A program made the translations under genes and the position numbers. The notes beneath the pieces are model-generated. The model made no database searches, was not told the DNA's origin, and was given only the letters and a program-made list of their open reading frames with translations. From contig JBKBKB010000001.1 of the NCBI GenBank assembly GCA_046294735.1, positions 124,001 through 188,000 of the forward strand: 64,000 nt of DNA, in the 5' to 3' direction. The DNA comes from 34-65-8 sp046294735. GTDB taxonomy: Bacteria > Pseudomonadota > Alphaproteobacteria > Sphingomonadales > Sphingomonadaceae. Below, one piece after another: positions 18,833 to 27,649 of the stretch (positions are counted from its first letter, which is position 1; the number at the start of each line of letters is the position of its first letter).

Positions 18833-18908
18833 GCTCCTGCGCGAGCAGGAGCCTATCCAACCACTCGCGAACACGCAAAAGTATCTGGGCCCCTCGCTAC
18901 GCAGGGGC
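18833..18908. repeat. REP-like double palindrome between ilvN and ilvC
   Basis: GCTCCTGC-GCGA-GCAGGAGC at 18833-18852 is a perfect 8-bp stem with a GCGA tetraloop. GCCCCT at 18889-18894 pairs with AGGGGC at 18903-18908. The pair fills most of the 113-base gap and resembles the element after purL. It may shield ilvBN mRNA or reduce read-through into ilvC. Confidence 0.6.
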
Positions 18909-18922
18909 AACGGGGAGCCAAC

Positions 18923-19942
18923 ATGAAAGTTTATTACGACGCCGATGCCGACCTGAACCTGATCACCGGCAAGAAGATCGCCGTGCTCGGCTATGGCAGC
19001 CAGGGCCACGCCCATGCGCAAAACCTGCGTGACAGCGGCGTGAAAGATGTTGCCATCGCCCTGCGCGAAGGCTCGGCCACGGCAAAGAAGGCTGAAGCCG
19101 CCGGGTTCAAGGTGCTGAGCAACAAGGCGGCAGCGGAATGGGCCGATGTGCTGATGATCCTCGCCCCGGATGAACACCAGGCCGCGATCTGGGAGAACGA
19201 TCTCAAGGGCAACATGAAGCCGGGCGCCGCACTTGCCTTCGCCCACGGGCTGAATGTCCACTTCGGCCTGATCGAACCGCCCGCCGATATCGACGTGATC
19301 ATGATCGCCCCCAAGGGCCCGGGCCACACCGTTCGCAGCGAATACCAGAAGGGCGGCGGCGTGCCCTGCCTGATCGCGATCCACCAGGACGCAACCGGCA
19401 ACGCGCACGACGTGGCACTGGCCTATGCCAGCGGCGTCGGCGGCGGTCGCAGCGGGATCATCGAGACCAACTTCAAGGAGGAATGCGAAACCGACCTGTT
19501 CGGGGAACAGGCGGTGCTGTGCGGCGGGATCACGCATCTGATCCAGGCCGGGTTCGAAACGCTGGTCGAGGCCGGATACGCGCCGGAAATGGCTTATTTC
19601 GAATGCTTGCACGAAACCAAGCTGATCGTGGACCTGCTCTACGAAGGCGGCATCGCCAACATGCGCTATTCGATCAGCAACACCGCTGAATATGGCGACA
19701 TCACCACCGGCCCGAGGATCATCACCGATGAAACCAAGGCGGAAATGAAGCGTGTTCTGGCCGACATCCAGTCAGGCCGATTCGTGAAGAACTTCGTGCT
19801 GGACAACCGCGCCGGCCAACCGGAGCTGAAGGCCGCGCGCAAAGCCGCCGAAGCCCACCCGATCGAGCAGACCGGGGCCAAGCTGCGCGCAATGATGCCG
19901 TGGATCGGCAAGAACGCTTTGGTCGACAAGTCGAAGAACTAA
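18923..19942 (+). CDS. ilvC: Ketol-acid reductoisomerase (class I)
   Basis: 339 residues, the short class I form. The Rossmann motif is KKIAVLGYGSQGHAHAQNLRDSG; MIAPKGPGHTVRSEY, ETNFKEECETDLFGEQAVL and the Mg-binding ECLHETKLIVDLLYEGGIANM are intact. Converts acetolactate to dihydroxyisovalerate with NADPH. An upstream ATG is preceded by GGGGAGCC. Separated from ilvN by the REP-like element. Confidence 0.97.
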   Translation: MKVYYDADADLNLITGKKIAVLGYGSQGHAHAQNLRDSGVKDVAIALREGSATAKKAEAAGFKVLSNKAAAEWADVLMILAPDEHQAAIWENDLKGNMKPGAALAFAHGLNVHFGLIEPPADIDVIMIAPKGPGHTVRSEYQKGGGVPCLIAIHQDATGNAHDVALAYASGVGGGRSGIIETNFKEECETDLFGEQAVLCGGITHLIQAGFETLVEAGYAPEMAYFECLHETKLIVDLLYEGGIANMRYSISNTAEYGDITTGPRIITDETKAEMKRVLADIQSGRFVKNFVLDNRAGQPELKAARKAAEAHPIEQTGAKLRAMMPWIGKNALVDKSKN

Positions 19943-19952
19943 GCTGCCTTTG

Positions 19953-19976
19953 GCCTCTCCCCTCTCGGGGGGAGGC
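19953..19976. terminator. Hairpin between convergent ilvC and epoxide hydrolase
   Basis: GCCTCTCCCC at 19953-19962 pairs with GGGGGGAGGC at 19967-19976 (one T-G pair) around TCTC. It ends exactly where the epoxide hydrolase stop codon begins. No clear T-run on either strand, so termination may be weak. Confidence 0.5.
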
Positions 19977-21098
19977 TCAAAGCATCTTGGCGAAGCACGC
20001 ACGCAGCTCGCCCGCGAACAAATCCGGCTGCTCCCACGCGGCGAAGTGCCCGCCTTTATCAAGGTCGTTCCAGTAAACGAGATTGGGCATTCCCCGCTCT
20101 GCCCAGGCGCGGGGTGCCGGGATGACCTCTTTGGGAAAGGCGCTGGCGCCTGCCGGAAGCTGGACCACCCCTTCCCCGATCTTGCTGAAGCTCTCCCAGT
20201 AAAGCCGCGCTGCCGAGGCGCCGGTGGCGGGAAGCCAGTACAACATGAGGTTGTCGCAGATCTGGTCTTTTGACAGGGCATCGAAAGGCGAGCCGTTGTT
20301 GTCGGTCCAGGCGTGGATTTTCTCGAGGATCCATCCGGCCAGCCCGACCGGTGAATCGACCAGCGAATAGCCGATCGTCTGCGGGCGGGTGCCCTGCTGC
20401 TTGGAGTAACCGGAATCCCATTCCTGGTAGTAGCCAAGCCGCTGGAGCGCCGAGAATACCGCAGGGTCTGTACTTTGAAGGTCTTCTGGAGTTGGGCGGC
20501 CAAGCGGCATGTTGACGTGGATGCCCGCGCACCCCGCCGGAGCCTGCCGCCCGATCATGGTCGTGACCACCGAGCCCCAGTCGCCGCCCTGAGCGACCCA
20601 CTTGTCATAGCCCAGCCCGACCATCAGCTTGGCCCAGGCCGCACCGATCTTTTCGACTCCCCAGCCGGTTTCTGCGGGCTTCCCGGAAAAACCGTATCCG
20701 GGCAGCGAGGGCGCAACCACATGGAACGCCATCCCCTCCTCAGGTTCGGTCAGCAACGGGATCGCCTCGAGAAACTCGATCACCGAGCCGGGCCAACCAT
20801 GCGTCATCACCAGCGGCACCGCATCCGCGCGCGAGGAGCGAACATGAAGGAAATGAATGTCGAGCCCGTCGATCTCGGTCATGTACTGACCGAATGCGTT
20901 CAGGCGCGCCTCGCACGCGCGCCAGTCATAATCGTTTCGCCAGTGGTCAACCAGCTCACACAGAGTGGCCAGCGGGGTGCCCTGGCTCCAGTCACCTACC
21001 GGCTCCTTGTCCGGCCAGCGCGCCGCATCGAGGCGGCGATGAAGGTCGTCGATCTCCGCTTGCGGAATATCGAGGATGAAGGGGCGTATCCCGCTCAT
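19977..21098 (-). CDS. Epoxide hydrolase (microsomal-type, EHN domain plus alpha/beta hydrolase)
   Basis: 373 residues. The N-terminal EHN segment (about 1-110, with ARWPDKEP and YDWRACEARLNAFGQY) precedes an alpha/beta hydrolase core: oxyanion MTHGWPGSVIEF, nucleophile elbow GGDWGSVV with catalytic Asp, and the catalytic His in DKGGHFAAWE near the end. Family members open epoxides of aromatic or terpenoid compounds. The start ATG overlaps the stop of the upstream thioesterase gene (ATGA). Confidence 0.92.
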   Translation of the reverse strand: MSGIRPFILDIPQAEIDDLHRRLDAARWPDKEPVGDWSQGTPLATLCELVDHWRNDYDWRACEARLNAFGQYMTEIDGLDIHFLHVRSSRADAVPLVMTHGWPGSVIEFLEAIPLLTEPEEGMAFHVVAPSLPGYGFSGKPAETGWGVEKIGAAWAKLMVGLGYDKWVAQGGDWGSVVTTMIGRQAPAGCAGIHVNMPLGRPTPEDLQSTDPAVFSALQRLGYYQEWDSGYSKQQGTRPQTIGYSLVDSPVGLAGWILEKIHAWTDNNGSPFDALSKDQICDNLMLYWLPATGASAARLYWESFSKIGEGVVQLPAGASAFPKEVIPAPRAWAERGMPNLVYWNDLDKGGHFAAWEQPDLFAGELRACFAKML

Positions 21099-21535
21099 GC
21101 CTGTTCTCCTGTGGCCGCCATCGCCGCCGCCTCAACCTTGCGCCGGTCAGCCAGCATGATCGTGCTGCTGGCCTTGGCGAGAACGGTTCCGTCCGCGCTG
21201 CGCAGTTCGCCTTCATAGAAGCAAGTGCGGCGCCCGTGGCGGACCACCCAGCCTTCGGCGATCACCGATCCTGGCCTGGTCGGGGCAAAGAAGCTGACCT
21301 TCAGCTCCAGCGACATCGGGGTTACTTCCGGGCCGCTGCGCGCGATCGCGGCATGGGCCATGGCGGCATCGATCCACCCGGTGACGAAGCCGCCCTGCAC
21401 CACCCCGCCCGAATGGCACATGTGCGGCCCGGCGTTGTAAGCGAGCACGGCCCGGCCCGCCGGGTCCATGCTGACGATCCGGTCCAGCCCCATTGTTTCG
21501 TACAAAATGTCAACAGGCACTGCCGCTTCGGCCAT
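21095..21535 (-). CDS. PaaI-like hotdog thioesterase
   Basis: 146 residues from ATG 21535, which has GGGGAAG upstream. The hotdog core includes MCHSGGVVQGGFVTGWIDAAMAHAA, the usual HGG-type active-site turn, followed by LELKVSFFAPTRPG. Probably hydrolyses an acyl-CoA; partner of the epoxide hydrolase gene with which it overlaps by 4 bases, suggesting a small catabolic operon. Confidence 0.87.
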   Translation of the reverse strand: MAEAAVPVDILYETMGLDRIVSMDPAGRAVLAYNAGPHMCHSGGVVQGGFVTGWIDAAMAHAAIARSGPEVTPMSLELKVSFFAPTRPGSVIAEGWVVRHGRRTCFYEGELRSADGTVLAKASSTIMLADRRKVEAAAMAATGEQA

Positions 21536-21596
21536 AATCTTCCCCTTTTGCGTCAGAATCGCGCAACTTTCCCAGCGATGCCGTGCGAAGCGGGGG

Positions 21597-21625
21597 TTTA
21601 CAAGCCGCCAATGTGCCAGCATAGG
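21597..21625 (+). promoter_or_regulatory. Putative promoter of the leuA leader
   Basis: TTTACA at 21597-21602, 17 bases, CATAGG at 21620-21625. It would start RNA around 21632, just before the leader peptide ATG. Hexamers are moderate matches. Confidence 0.4.
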
Positions 21626-21633
21626 CTCAGGTG

Positions 21634-21684
21634 ATGACGATTGGTTCGGCCCTGCTTCTGCGACTTACACGCCCTTGGGCGTGA
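21634..21684 (+). CDS. Leucine-rich leader peptide of leuA
   Basis: A 16-codon ORF encodes MTIGSALLLRLTRPWA and stops at 21682-21684, 87 bases before leuA. Four of the 16 codons are Leu, three consecutive. The stop lies inside a hairpin (21668-21683), the arrangement expected for ribosome-sensed attenuation: a ribosome stalled on the Leu codons would cover that hairpin. The start is about two bases after the predicted transcription start. I read this as a leucine attenuator peptide; expression is not shown by the sequence. Confidence 0.65.
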   Translation: MTIGSALLLRLTRPWA

Positions 21685-21724
21685 CCTGCGGCGTGGCCTG
21701 ATCGGCGCGCCAGTCGCCCAAGGG
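21668..21724 (+). promoter_or_regulatory. Mutually exclusive hairpins in the leuA leader
   Basis: CACGCCC (21668-21674) and GGGCGTG (21677-21683) can fold locally. CCCTTGGGCG (21672-21681) is also the exact complement of CGCCCAAGGG (21715-21724). The two pairings compete, as in attenuators. No strong U-tract terminator is visible before leuA, so how the switch ends (Rho, translation) is open. Confidence 0.5.
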
Positions 21725-21771
21725 AACCGAGCCGCCAATCCTGACCAGACCTGATCCAAAGACCTGCACCC

Positions 21772-23451
21772 ATGACCATGCTCAAGCACCCGGCGTCGAA
21801 ATACCGCGCCTTTCCGCAAGTTCCGCTGGAAAACCGGCAGTGGCCCAGCCGAACCATCACCGCACCCCCGCGCTGGCTCAGCACGGACCTGCGTGATGGC
21901 AACCAGTCGATCATCGACCCGATGGACGCGGTGAAGAAGAACCGCTTCTTCGACTTGCTGGTCGAAATCGGCCTCAAGGAAATCGAGATCGGCTTCCCCA
22001 GCGCAGGTGCAACCGAATTCGACTTTATCCAGGGGCTGGTCCGCTCCGGCCGCATCCCTGATGATGTCATGGTGCAGGTCCTCACCCAAAGCCGAGAAGA
22101 CCTGATCCGCACCAGTTTCGCCAGCCTTGACGGCGCACGGGCGGCAATCGTCCACCTTTACAATGCCGTCAGCCCGGCCTGGCGCGACATCGTGTTCCGC
22201 ATGAGCAAGGCCGAAGTGATCGAAATCGCCCGCACCGGCGCAAAGGTGATGCGCGACGAGGCCGGCAAGCGGCCCGGCACGGACTGGCATTTCCAATACA
22301 GCCCGGAGACCTTCTCGACCGCCGAACTCGACTTCAGCATCGAGGTTTGTGCAGCGGTGATGGACGTGCTCCAGCCCACGCCCGAGCACCCGATCATCCT
22401 CAACCTGCCGGCCACGGTCGAGGCGGCCACCCCCAACATCTATGCCGACCAGATCGAATACTTCATCCGCCACCTGCCGAACCGCAACAGCGCGGTGATT
22501 TCGCTCCACACCCACAACGATCGCGGCACGGGCGTGGCAGCGGCGGAATTGGGCCTGATGGCCGGCGCCGACCGGGTCGAGGGCTGCCTGTTCGGCAATG
22601 GCGAGCGCACCGGCAACTGCTGCCTCGTCACCATGGCTCTCAACATGTACAGCCAGGGCGTTGATCCGCGGCTAGATTTCTCCGACATCGACCGGGTGAT
22701 CGAGACGGTTGAGTACTGCAACCAGATCCCCGTCCACCAGCGCCATCCCTATGGCGGCGAGCTGGTCTACACCGCCTTTTCCGGCAGTCATCAGGACGCG
22801 ATTAAGAAGGGCTTCGAAGCCAGCGCCACCCAGAACGACGAACTGTGGCGCGTCCCCTATCTGCCGATCGACCCGGCCGATCTGGGCCGCAGCTACGAAG
22901 CGGTGATCCGGGTCAACTCGCAATCCGGCAAGGGCGGGTTCGCCTGGGTGCTGGAGCAGGATCAGGGACTCAAACTGCCCAAGAAGCTGCAGGCCGATTT
23001 CTCGCGCCATGTCCAGCGGGTGGCGGACGAACTGGGCCGTGAGCTCAACGCTGCCGACATCTGGGAAACTTTCAAGGGCGCCTATCACGTCCAGACCTAT
23101 CCCAAGCACTTCCAGCTGGTCGAATACGAGGAAAGCCGGGCGTCTGACGGCACCCGGGTGTTCGCCGGCAAGATCGAGGTCGAGGGCAAGGCGCAGAGCG
23201 TGTCCGGACGCGGCAATGGCCTGATTTCATCGGTTGTCGGCACAATCCGCGAGCATTTCGGGGTCGACCTCGAAGTGCTCGACTACACCGAGCACGCACT
23301 CGGCACCGGCACCGATGCGCGCGCCGCCGCCTACCTTGAATGCCGCACCGCCGAGGGCCGCACCGTGTGGGGCGTGGGTATCGACGAGGATGTGGCTACC
23401 GCCAGCGTGCGGGCAGTGCTCAGTGCGGCAAACGGCGCGGTAACCGGATAA
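21772..23451 (+). CDS. leuA: 2-isopropylmalate synthase (long, type II-like)
   Basis: 559 residues, the length of the yeast/actinobacterial-like LeuA type. DLRDGNQSIIDPMD carries the catalytic/metal Asp, SLHTHNDRGTGVAAAELGLMAGADRVEGCLFGNGERTGNC holds the metal-binding HxH region, and a C-terminal allosteric domain (about 430-559) can bind leucine. First committed step to leucine. Preceded by the leucine-rich leader peptide. Ends 2 bases from the convergent helicase gene. Confidence 0.96.
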   Translation: MTMLKHPASKYRAFPQVPLENRQWPSRTITAPPRWLSTDLRDGNQSIIDPMDAVKKNRFFDLLVEIGLKEIEIGFPSAGATEFDFIQGLVRSGRIPDDVMVQVLTQSREDLIRTSFASLDGARAAIVHLYNAVSPAWRDIVFRMSKAEVIEIARTGAKVMRDEAGKRPGTDWHFQYSPETFSTAELDFSIEVCAAVMDVLQPTPEHPIILNLPATVEAATPNIYADQIEYFIRHLPNRNSAVISLHTHNDRGTGVAAAELGLMAGADRVEGCLFGNGERTGNCCLVTMALNMYSQGVDPRLDFSDIDRVIETVEYCNQIPVHQRHPYGGELVYTAFSGSHQDAIKKGFEASATQNDELWRVPYLPIDPADLGRSYEAVIRVNSQSGKGGFAWVLEQDQGLKLPKKLQADFSRHVQRVADELGRELNAADIWETFKGAYHVQTYPKHFQLVEYEESRASDGTRVFAGKIEVEGKAQSVSGRGNGLISSVVGTIREHFGVDLEVLDYTEHALGTGTDARAAAYLECRTAEGRTVWGVGIDEDVATASVRAVLSAANGAVTG

Positions 23452-23453
23452 AC

Positions 23454-25208
23454 CTATGCCCCGCGCGGGGCAGGTTTGCCGGGCTTGGCTCCGGGCTTGC
23501 CCTTGCCATGCGGCGTGCCACCCTTGCGGTGCGGCTTGGCGTGGACGCGGGGCCCCTTGTCCTGATGGCCCTTGCGGCGTTCGCGGGCAATGTCGCGCGG
23601 TGCTTCGGCGGAGGGCTCGATCAGGACCCGCTCGCCGTCGGCCTCGGCCTCCGCCGTGCGCTGGACAGCAACCGCAAAACGCTCCGCCAGCGAGCGCGGG
23701 ATCTGGAAAAAGGTCTCGTTCGGCGCGATCCGGATTGCGCCGATCTCGTTCCGGGTGATGTGCCCGCGGCGGCACAGCAACGGCAGGATCCAGCGCGGGT
23801 CGGCATTCTGGCGCCGGCCAATGTCCATCCGGAACCACACCGTGTCCTCGAAACCGGGGCGATGACGTTCCTGTTGTGCGGCGCGGCGGCTTTCCGGGGT
23901 ATTGGCGATCAGTTCTTCGGGTTCCGGCATGCGGGAACGGTGCGTGCGGACCAGCATGGCGGCAATGTCCTCGGCGCTGCGCTCGGCCAGCAGCTGGCGG
24001 GCCAGTTCCCGGTCCGCCTCGTCGGTCTCGACCGGCTGCATCAGCGTTTCCAGCAGGCGCTGGCGGTCCTTCGCCAGGATTGCCTCGCGGTCGGGCGCGT
24101 CGGTCCAGTGCGCTTCGATCTTCGCGCGGCGGAGCATTTCCTCCACCCGGCGGCGGCGCGGGAACGGGACGATCAGCACGGCGGTGCCCTTCTTGCCGGC
24201 GCGGCCAGTGCGGCCCGAACGATGCTGGAGCGTTTCCGCATCGCGCGGAATCTCCACGTGGACGACAAGGCTGAGGGTCGGCAGATCAATCCCGCGCGCG
24301 GCCACATCGGTCGCCACGCAGACCCGGGCGCGGCGATCGCGCAAGGACTGCAAGGCCTGGTTGCGCTCCTGCTGCGAATGCTCGCCCGACAGTGCGACCA
24401 CGGCAAAGCCGCGCTCCTGCAAGGTCGCGTGCAGATGCCGCACATTGTCGCGGGTGGCGCAGAACAGCATGGCGGTTTCTGCCTCGTGATATCGCAGCAG
24501 GTTGACCACCGCATTCTCGATTTCCGGCGGGGACACGGTGACCGCCTGATAGGTGATATCGCCATGTCCGCGATGGCTGTCGACCGTGGCGATCCGCAGC
24601 GAATCGCGCTGGTATCGGCGCGCAAGCGCTTCGATCGGCTTGGGCATGGTGGCGGAAAACAGCAGCGTCCGGCGGGTATCCGGCGTTGCGTCGAGGATTT
24701 CCTCGAGCTCCTCGCGGAACCCCATGTCGAGCATTTCGTCGGCCTCGTCGAGCACGGCCACGGCCAGCGCTGACAGGTCAAGTGCGCCGCGCTCGAGATG
24801 GTCGCGCAGGCGCCCGGGCGTGCCGACGACGATGGTCGCCCCGGCTCGCAGCGCCTGCCGCTCCTTGCCCGGATTCATGCCGCCGACACAGGTGGCTACC
24901 CGTCCGCCGGCCCGCTGGTAGAGCCATGCCAGTTCGCGGCTGACCTGGAGTGCCAGTTCGCGCGTCGGGGCCACGACCAGTGCCAGCGGCTTATCGGACG
25001 CACGCACACGGCCGGCCTGGTCAAGCAGTTCGGCGGCCATCGACAGGCCAAAAGCGACCGTCTTGCCCGATCCGGTCTGGGCCGAAACCACCAGGTCACG
25101 CCCCAGCGCCTCGGGCTCCAACACTGCGGCCTGGACCGGGGTAGCAGCAGTATATCCACGCTCGGCGAGTGCCTCGCGCAAGGGGGCGGGAACAACAGAA
25201 AAAGGCAT
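23454..25208 (-). CDS. DEAD-box ATP-dependent RNA helicase with DbpA-type RNA-binding domain
   Basis: 584 residues. Helicase motifs: SAQTGSGKT (Walker A), PTRELA, VLDEADEMLDMGF, LFSATMP, ATDVAARGID and HRSGRTGRAGKKG. A DbpA-like RNA-binding domain lies at about residues 460-540, and the last 40 residues are a basic Lys/Gly/Pro-rich tail. Likely acts in ribosome assembly or cold adaptation. Start ATG 25208. Confidence 0.94.
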   Translation of the reverse strand: MPFSVVPAPLREALAERGYTAATPVQAAVLEPEALGRDLVVSAQTGSGKTVAFGLSMAAELLDQAGRVRASDKPLALVVAPTRELALQVSRELAWLYQRAGGRVATCVGGMNPGKERQALRAGATIVVGTPGRLRDHLERGALDLSALAVAVLDEADEMLDMGFREELEEILDATPDTRRTLLFSATMPKPIEALARRYQRDSLRIATVDSHRGHGDITYQAVTVSPPEIENAVVNLLRYHEAETAMLFCATRDNVRHLHATLQERGFAVVALSGEHSQQERNQALQSLRDRRARVCVATDVAARGIDLPTLSLVVHVEIPRDAETLQHRSGRTGRAGKKGTAVLIVPFPRRRRVEEMLRRAKIEAHWTDAPDREAILAKDRQRLLETLMQPVETDEADRELARQLLAERSAEDIAAMLVRTHRSRMPEPEELIANTPESRRAAQQERHRPGFEDTVWFRMDIGRRQNADPRWILPLLCRRGHITRNEIGAIRIAPNETFFQIPRSLAERFAVAVQRTAEAEADGERVLIEPSAEAPRDIARERRKGHQDKGPRVHAKPHRKGGTPHGKGKPGAKPGKPAPRGA

Positions 25209-25537
25209 CAGGGCAACTCGTGTGGAAGGTGCTCTGACCCATCGGGCCGCAGCACACTAGAAGGCCCGTCCCAGCCGGTCAGACGGCTGCGGAACGGGGG
25301 CGGTGAAGGTTCATCCGCTCGGTAAGCGCGCGCCTATAGCGACATTGCGCCGGTTTGGCTTGCACAATTTTCCTACATTGGTGTCCCCTGCTAGCAGGTG
25401 TGCAGATGACCCGCCGCATTCGCCTCTTCCCGTCCCGGATTTCGCAACCGCGGCGCCCTCCTCATTTTTCTTGTCAGGACAGTGGTCCATGTGGTCCATG
25501 TCTCCGCCAAACACAGACCAGCAGGGGGGAATGAGCA
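25209..25537. other. 329-base intergenic region between divergent helicase and amidohydrolase genes
   Basis: No convincing gene. It must hold both promoters. The only clear structure is the tandem repeat at 25482-25499. TTGCAC near 25360 is a possible plus-strand -35, without a good -10. Open frames across it on both strands have no protein-like composition. Confidence 0.5.
25482..25499. repeat. Tandem 9-bp repeat upstream of the amidohydrolase
   Basis: GTGGTCCAT occurs twice in direct succession, 38 bases before the amidohydrolase start. Its position suggests a regulator-binding site; the TGGTCCA core could be bound by a GntR- or LacI-type protein, but none is encoded nearby. Confidence 0.45.
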
Positions 25538-26587
25538 ATGACCGAAGCGATCCTGGAGCCTGATCTGCCAATCATCGATCCGCATCACCATCTGTGGGAT
25601 TTGCGCCCGCTGATCCCGCACTTCCCCGAACCCCGGCACCACTTCATCGCCGCGATCGCGGAAAAGCCGTATTACACCTTCGACGAACTCCATGCCGATC
25701 TGACGACCGGCCACAACCTCATCGGCACCGTGTTCATGGAATGCGGCGCGTTTTACAACGCAGACCTGGGTGAGGACCTGAAGGTGACCGGGGAGGTCGA
25801 ATATGTGAACGGGGTCGCGGCCCAGTCGGCGAGCGGCCTCTATGGCCCCTTGCGCGCCTGCGCCGGGATTGTCGGCCATGCCAACCTGTTGCTGGGGAAC
25901 CGCGTTGCCCGGGTGCTTGAGGCACTGGAAGCCGCTGGCAACGGACGCTTCAGGGGCATCCGCCACCAAGGGGCCTGGGATGCTGACCCGGAGGTGCTCG
26001 GCCCCCCGTTCCATGCACCGGCCGGGCTCTACCGTGACGCCACGTTCCGCCAGGGGTTCACCGAACTCGGCAAGCGTGGCCTGACCTTCGACGCCTGGGT
26101 GCTGGAGCCGCAGATCGGTGACGTGATCGACCTGGCCCGCGCCTTCCCCGACCAGCCGATTTGCCTTGATCACTGCGGCACCCCGCTCAATGTCGCTTGC
26201 TACCACGGCAAGCTGCACGAACGGTTCGACCCCTGGCGCCACGCGATCCGCGAACTGGCGCAATGCGAGAATGTGACCGTCAAGCTGGGCGGCCTGGCGA
26301 TGGCGTTCTGCGGGATGCCCGAGCAAGGCCCAGCCGCCGGGCTCGGCTCCGAAACGCTGGCGGCCATGTGGCGCCCCTATATCGAGACCTGCGTCGACGC
26401 CTTCGGGCCGAAACGGGCGATGTTCGAAAGCAACTATCCCGTCGATCACTGGGGCGCGAGCTATCCGGTGCTGTGGAACGCTTTCAAGCGCCTGGCCCAT
26501 GGCCATTCGGCGGAAGAGAAGCGCGCCATGTTCGCAGGCACGGCGGCACGGTTCTACGGGATCGAGGACATCCTTCCCCCCGCCTAG
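25538..26587 (+). CDS. Amidohydrolase family protein (COG3618-like TIM-barrel)
   Basis: 349 residues. IIDPHHHLWDL gives the HxH metal pair at the end of strand 1, ICLDHCGTP the later His, and MFESNYPVDHWGASY the final acidic residue. This is the lactonase/2-pyrone-4,6-dicarboxylate hydrolase-like branch of amidohydrolases. Substrate not determinable. GGGGGGAATG precedes ATG. 76 bases before the nitronate monooxygenase-like gene, so probably cotranscribed. Confidence 0.88.
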   Translation: MTEAILEPDLPIIDPHHHLWDLRPLIPHFPEPRHHFIAAIAEKPYYTFDELHADLTTGHNLIGTVFMECGAFYNADLGEDLKVTGEVEYVNGVAAQSASGLYGPLRACAGIVGHANLLLGNRVARVLEALEAAGNGRFRGIRHQGAWDADPEVLGPPFHAPAGLYRDATFRQGFTELGKRGLTFDAWVLEPQIGDVIDLARAFPDQPICLDHCGTPLNVACYHGKLHERFDPWRHAIRELAQCENVTVKLGGLAMAFCGMPEQGPAAGLGSETLAAMWRPYIETCVDAFGPKRAMFESNYPVDHWGASYPVLWNAFKRLAHGHSAEEKRAMFAGTAARFYGIEDILPPA

Positions 26588-26663
26588 CAGTTGTGCCCCC
26601 TCGACAGCGGCGGGAAGGCATCATATGCGGCTTCCCGATGACGTAAACGTCAAGGAGACCGCG

Positions 26664-27635
26664 ATGCCCCTCCCCGCCCCGTTCGACCGCCTGCGCCTGC
26701 CGCTGATCGGCAGCCCGCTGTTCATCGTGTCCGGCCCGGAACTGGTGATCGCGCAGTGCAAGGCGGGGATTATCGGCAGCTTCCCGGCCCTCAACGCGCG
26801 GCCCCAGTCGCAGCTCGACGAATGGCTTCACCAGATCACCGAAGATTTGGCCCAGCATAACCGCGATAACCCTGATCGCCCGGCAGCACCGTTTGCGGTC
26901 AATCAGATCATCCACAAGACCAACGACCGCGTCGATGCAGACATGGCAACTTGCGAGAAGTGGCAGGTGCCGATGATCATCACCTCGCTCGGCGCGCGCG
27001 AGGAGATCTTCCAGGCCGTGCGCAACTGGGGCGGGATCACCATGCACGACGTGATCAACAACCGCTTTGCGCAGAAGGCAATCGAGAAAGGCGCGGATGG
27101 GCTGATCCCGGTCGCAGCGGGGGCTGGCGGCCACGCGGGGGCGCAATCGCCCTTCGCGCTGATGGCGGAAATCCGCGAATGGTTCAGTGGGCTGATTGCC
27201 CTATCGGGCTCGATCGCCAACGGCTATTCGATCCTCGCCGCGCAGGCTCTGCGCGCTGACTTCGCCTATGCCGGCAGCGCCTTCATCGCGACGAAGGAAG
27301 CCAACGCGGACGAACGCTACAAGCAGGCGATCGTGGAAAGCAGCGCGGAAGGGATCGTCTATACCAACCTGTTTACCGGGGTACACGGTAACTACCTGCG
27401 CAATTCGATCGAGGCGGCAGGAATGGACCCGGACAACCTGCCTGAAAGCGACCCGAGCAAGATGAACTTCGGCAGCGGCGGAAACACCAAGGCCAAGGCG
27501 TGGAAGGACATCTGGGGTTCGGGTCAGGGGATTGGTGCCATCAAGCAGATCGGCACCGTCGCTGACATGGTCGACCGGTTCGAGCGCGAATACCAGGACG
27601 GACTGGCCCAGTTGAAGGCGCGCACCGGCACCTGA
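26664..27635 (+). CDS. Nitronate monooxygenase-like FMN enzyme
   Basis: 323 residues from ATG 26664, which follows AAGGAG. LPLIGSPLFIVSGPELVIAQCKAGIIGSFPALNAR, GADGLIPVAAGAGGHAG and LSGSIANGYSILAAQALRADFAYAGSAFIAT are the FMN-binding landmarks of the NMO/2-nitropropane dioxygenase family. Family members oxidise nitronates or act as quinone/enoyl reductases. Likely operon partner of the amidohydrolase. Confidence 0.9.
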   Translation: MPLPAPFDRLRLPLIGSPLFIVSGPELVIAQCKAGIIGSFPALNARPQSQLDEWLHQITEDLAQHNRDNPDRPAAPFAVNQIIHKTNDRVDADMATCEKWQVPMIITSLGAREEIFQAVRNWGGITMHDVINNRFAQKAIEKGADGLIPVAAGAGGHAGAQSPFALMAEIREWFSGLIALSGSIANGYSILAAQALRADFAYAGSAFIATKEANADERYKQAIVESSAEGIVYTNLFTGVHGNYLRNSIEAAGMDPDNLPESDPSKMNFGSGGNTKAKAWKDIWGSGQGIGAIKQIGTVADMVDRFEREYQDGLAQLKARTGT

Positions 27636-27649
27636 TCAGCGTGCCAGGG

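Noticed and set aside
25303..25571. Two opposite 86-codon frames in the 25.2-25.5 kb gap
   Set aside because: Both lack a Shine-Dalgarno, overlap each other almost fully and run into the amidohydrolase start region.
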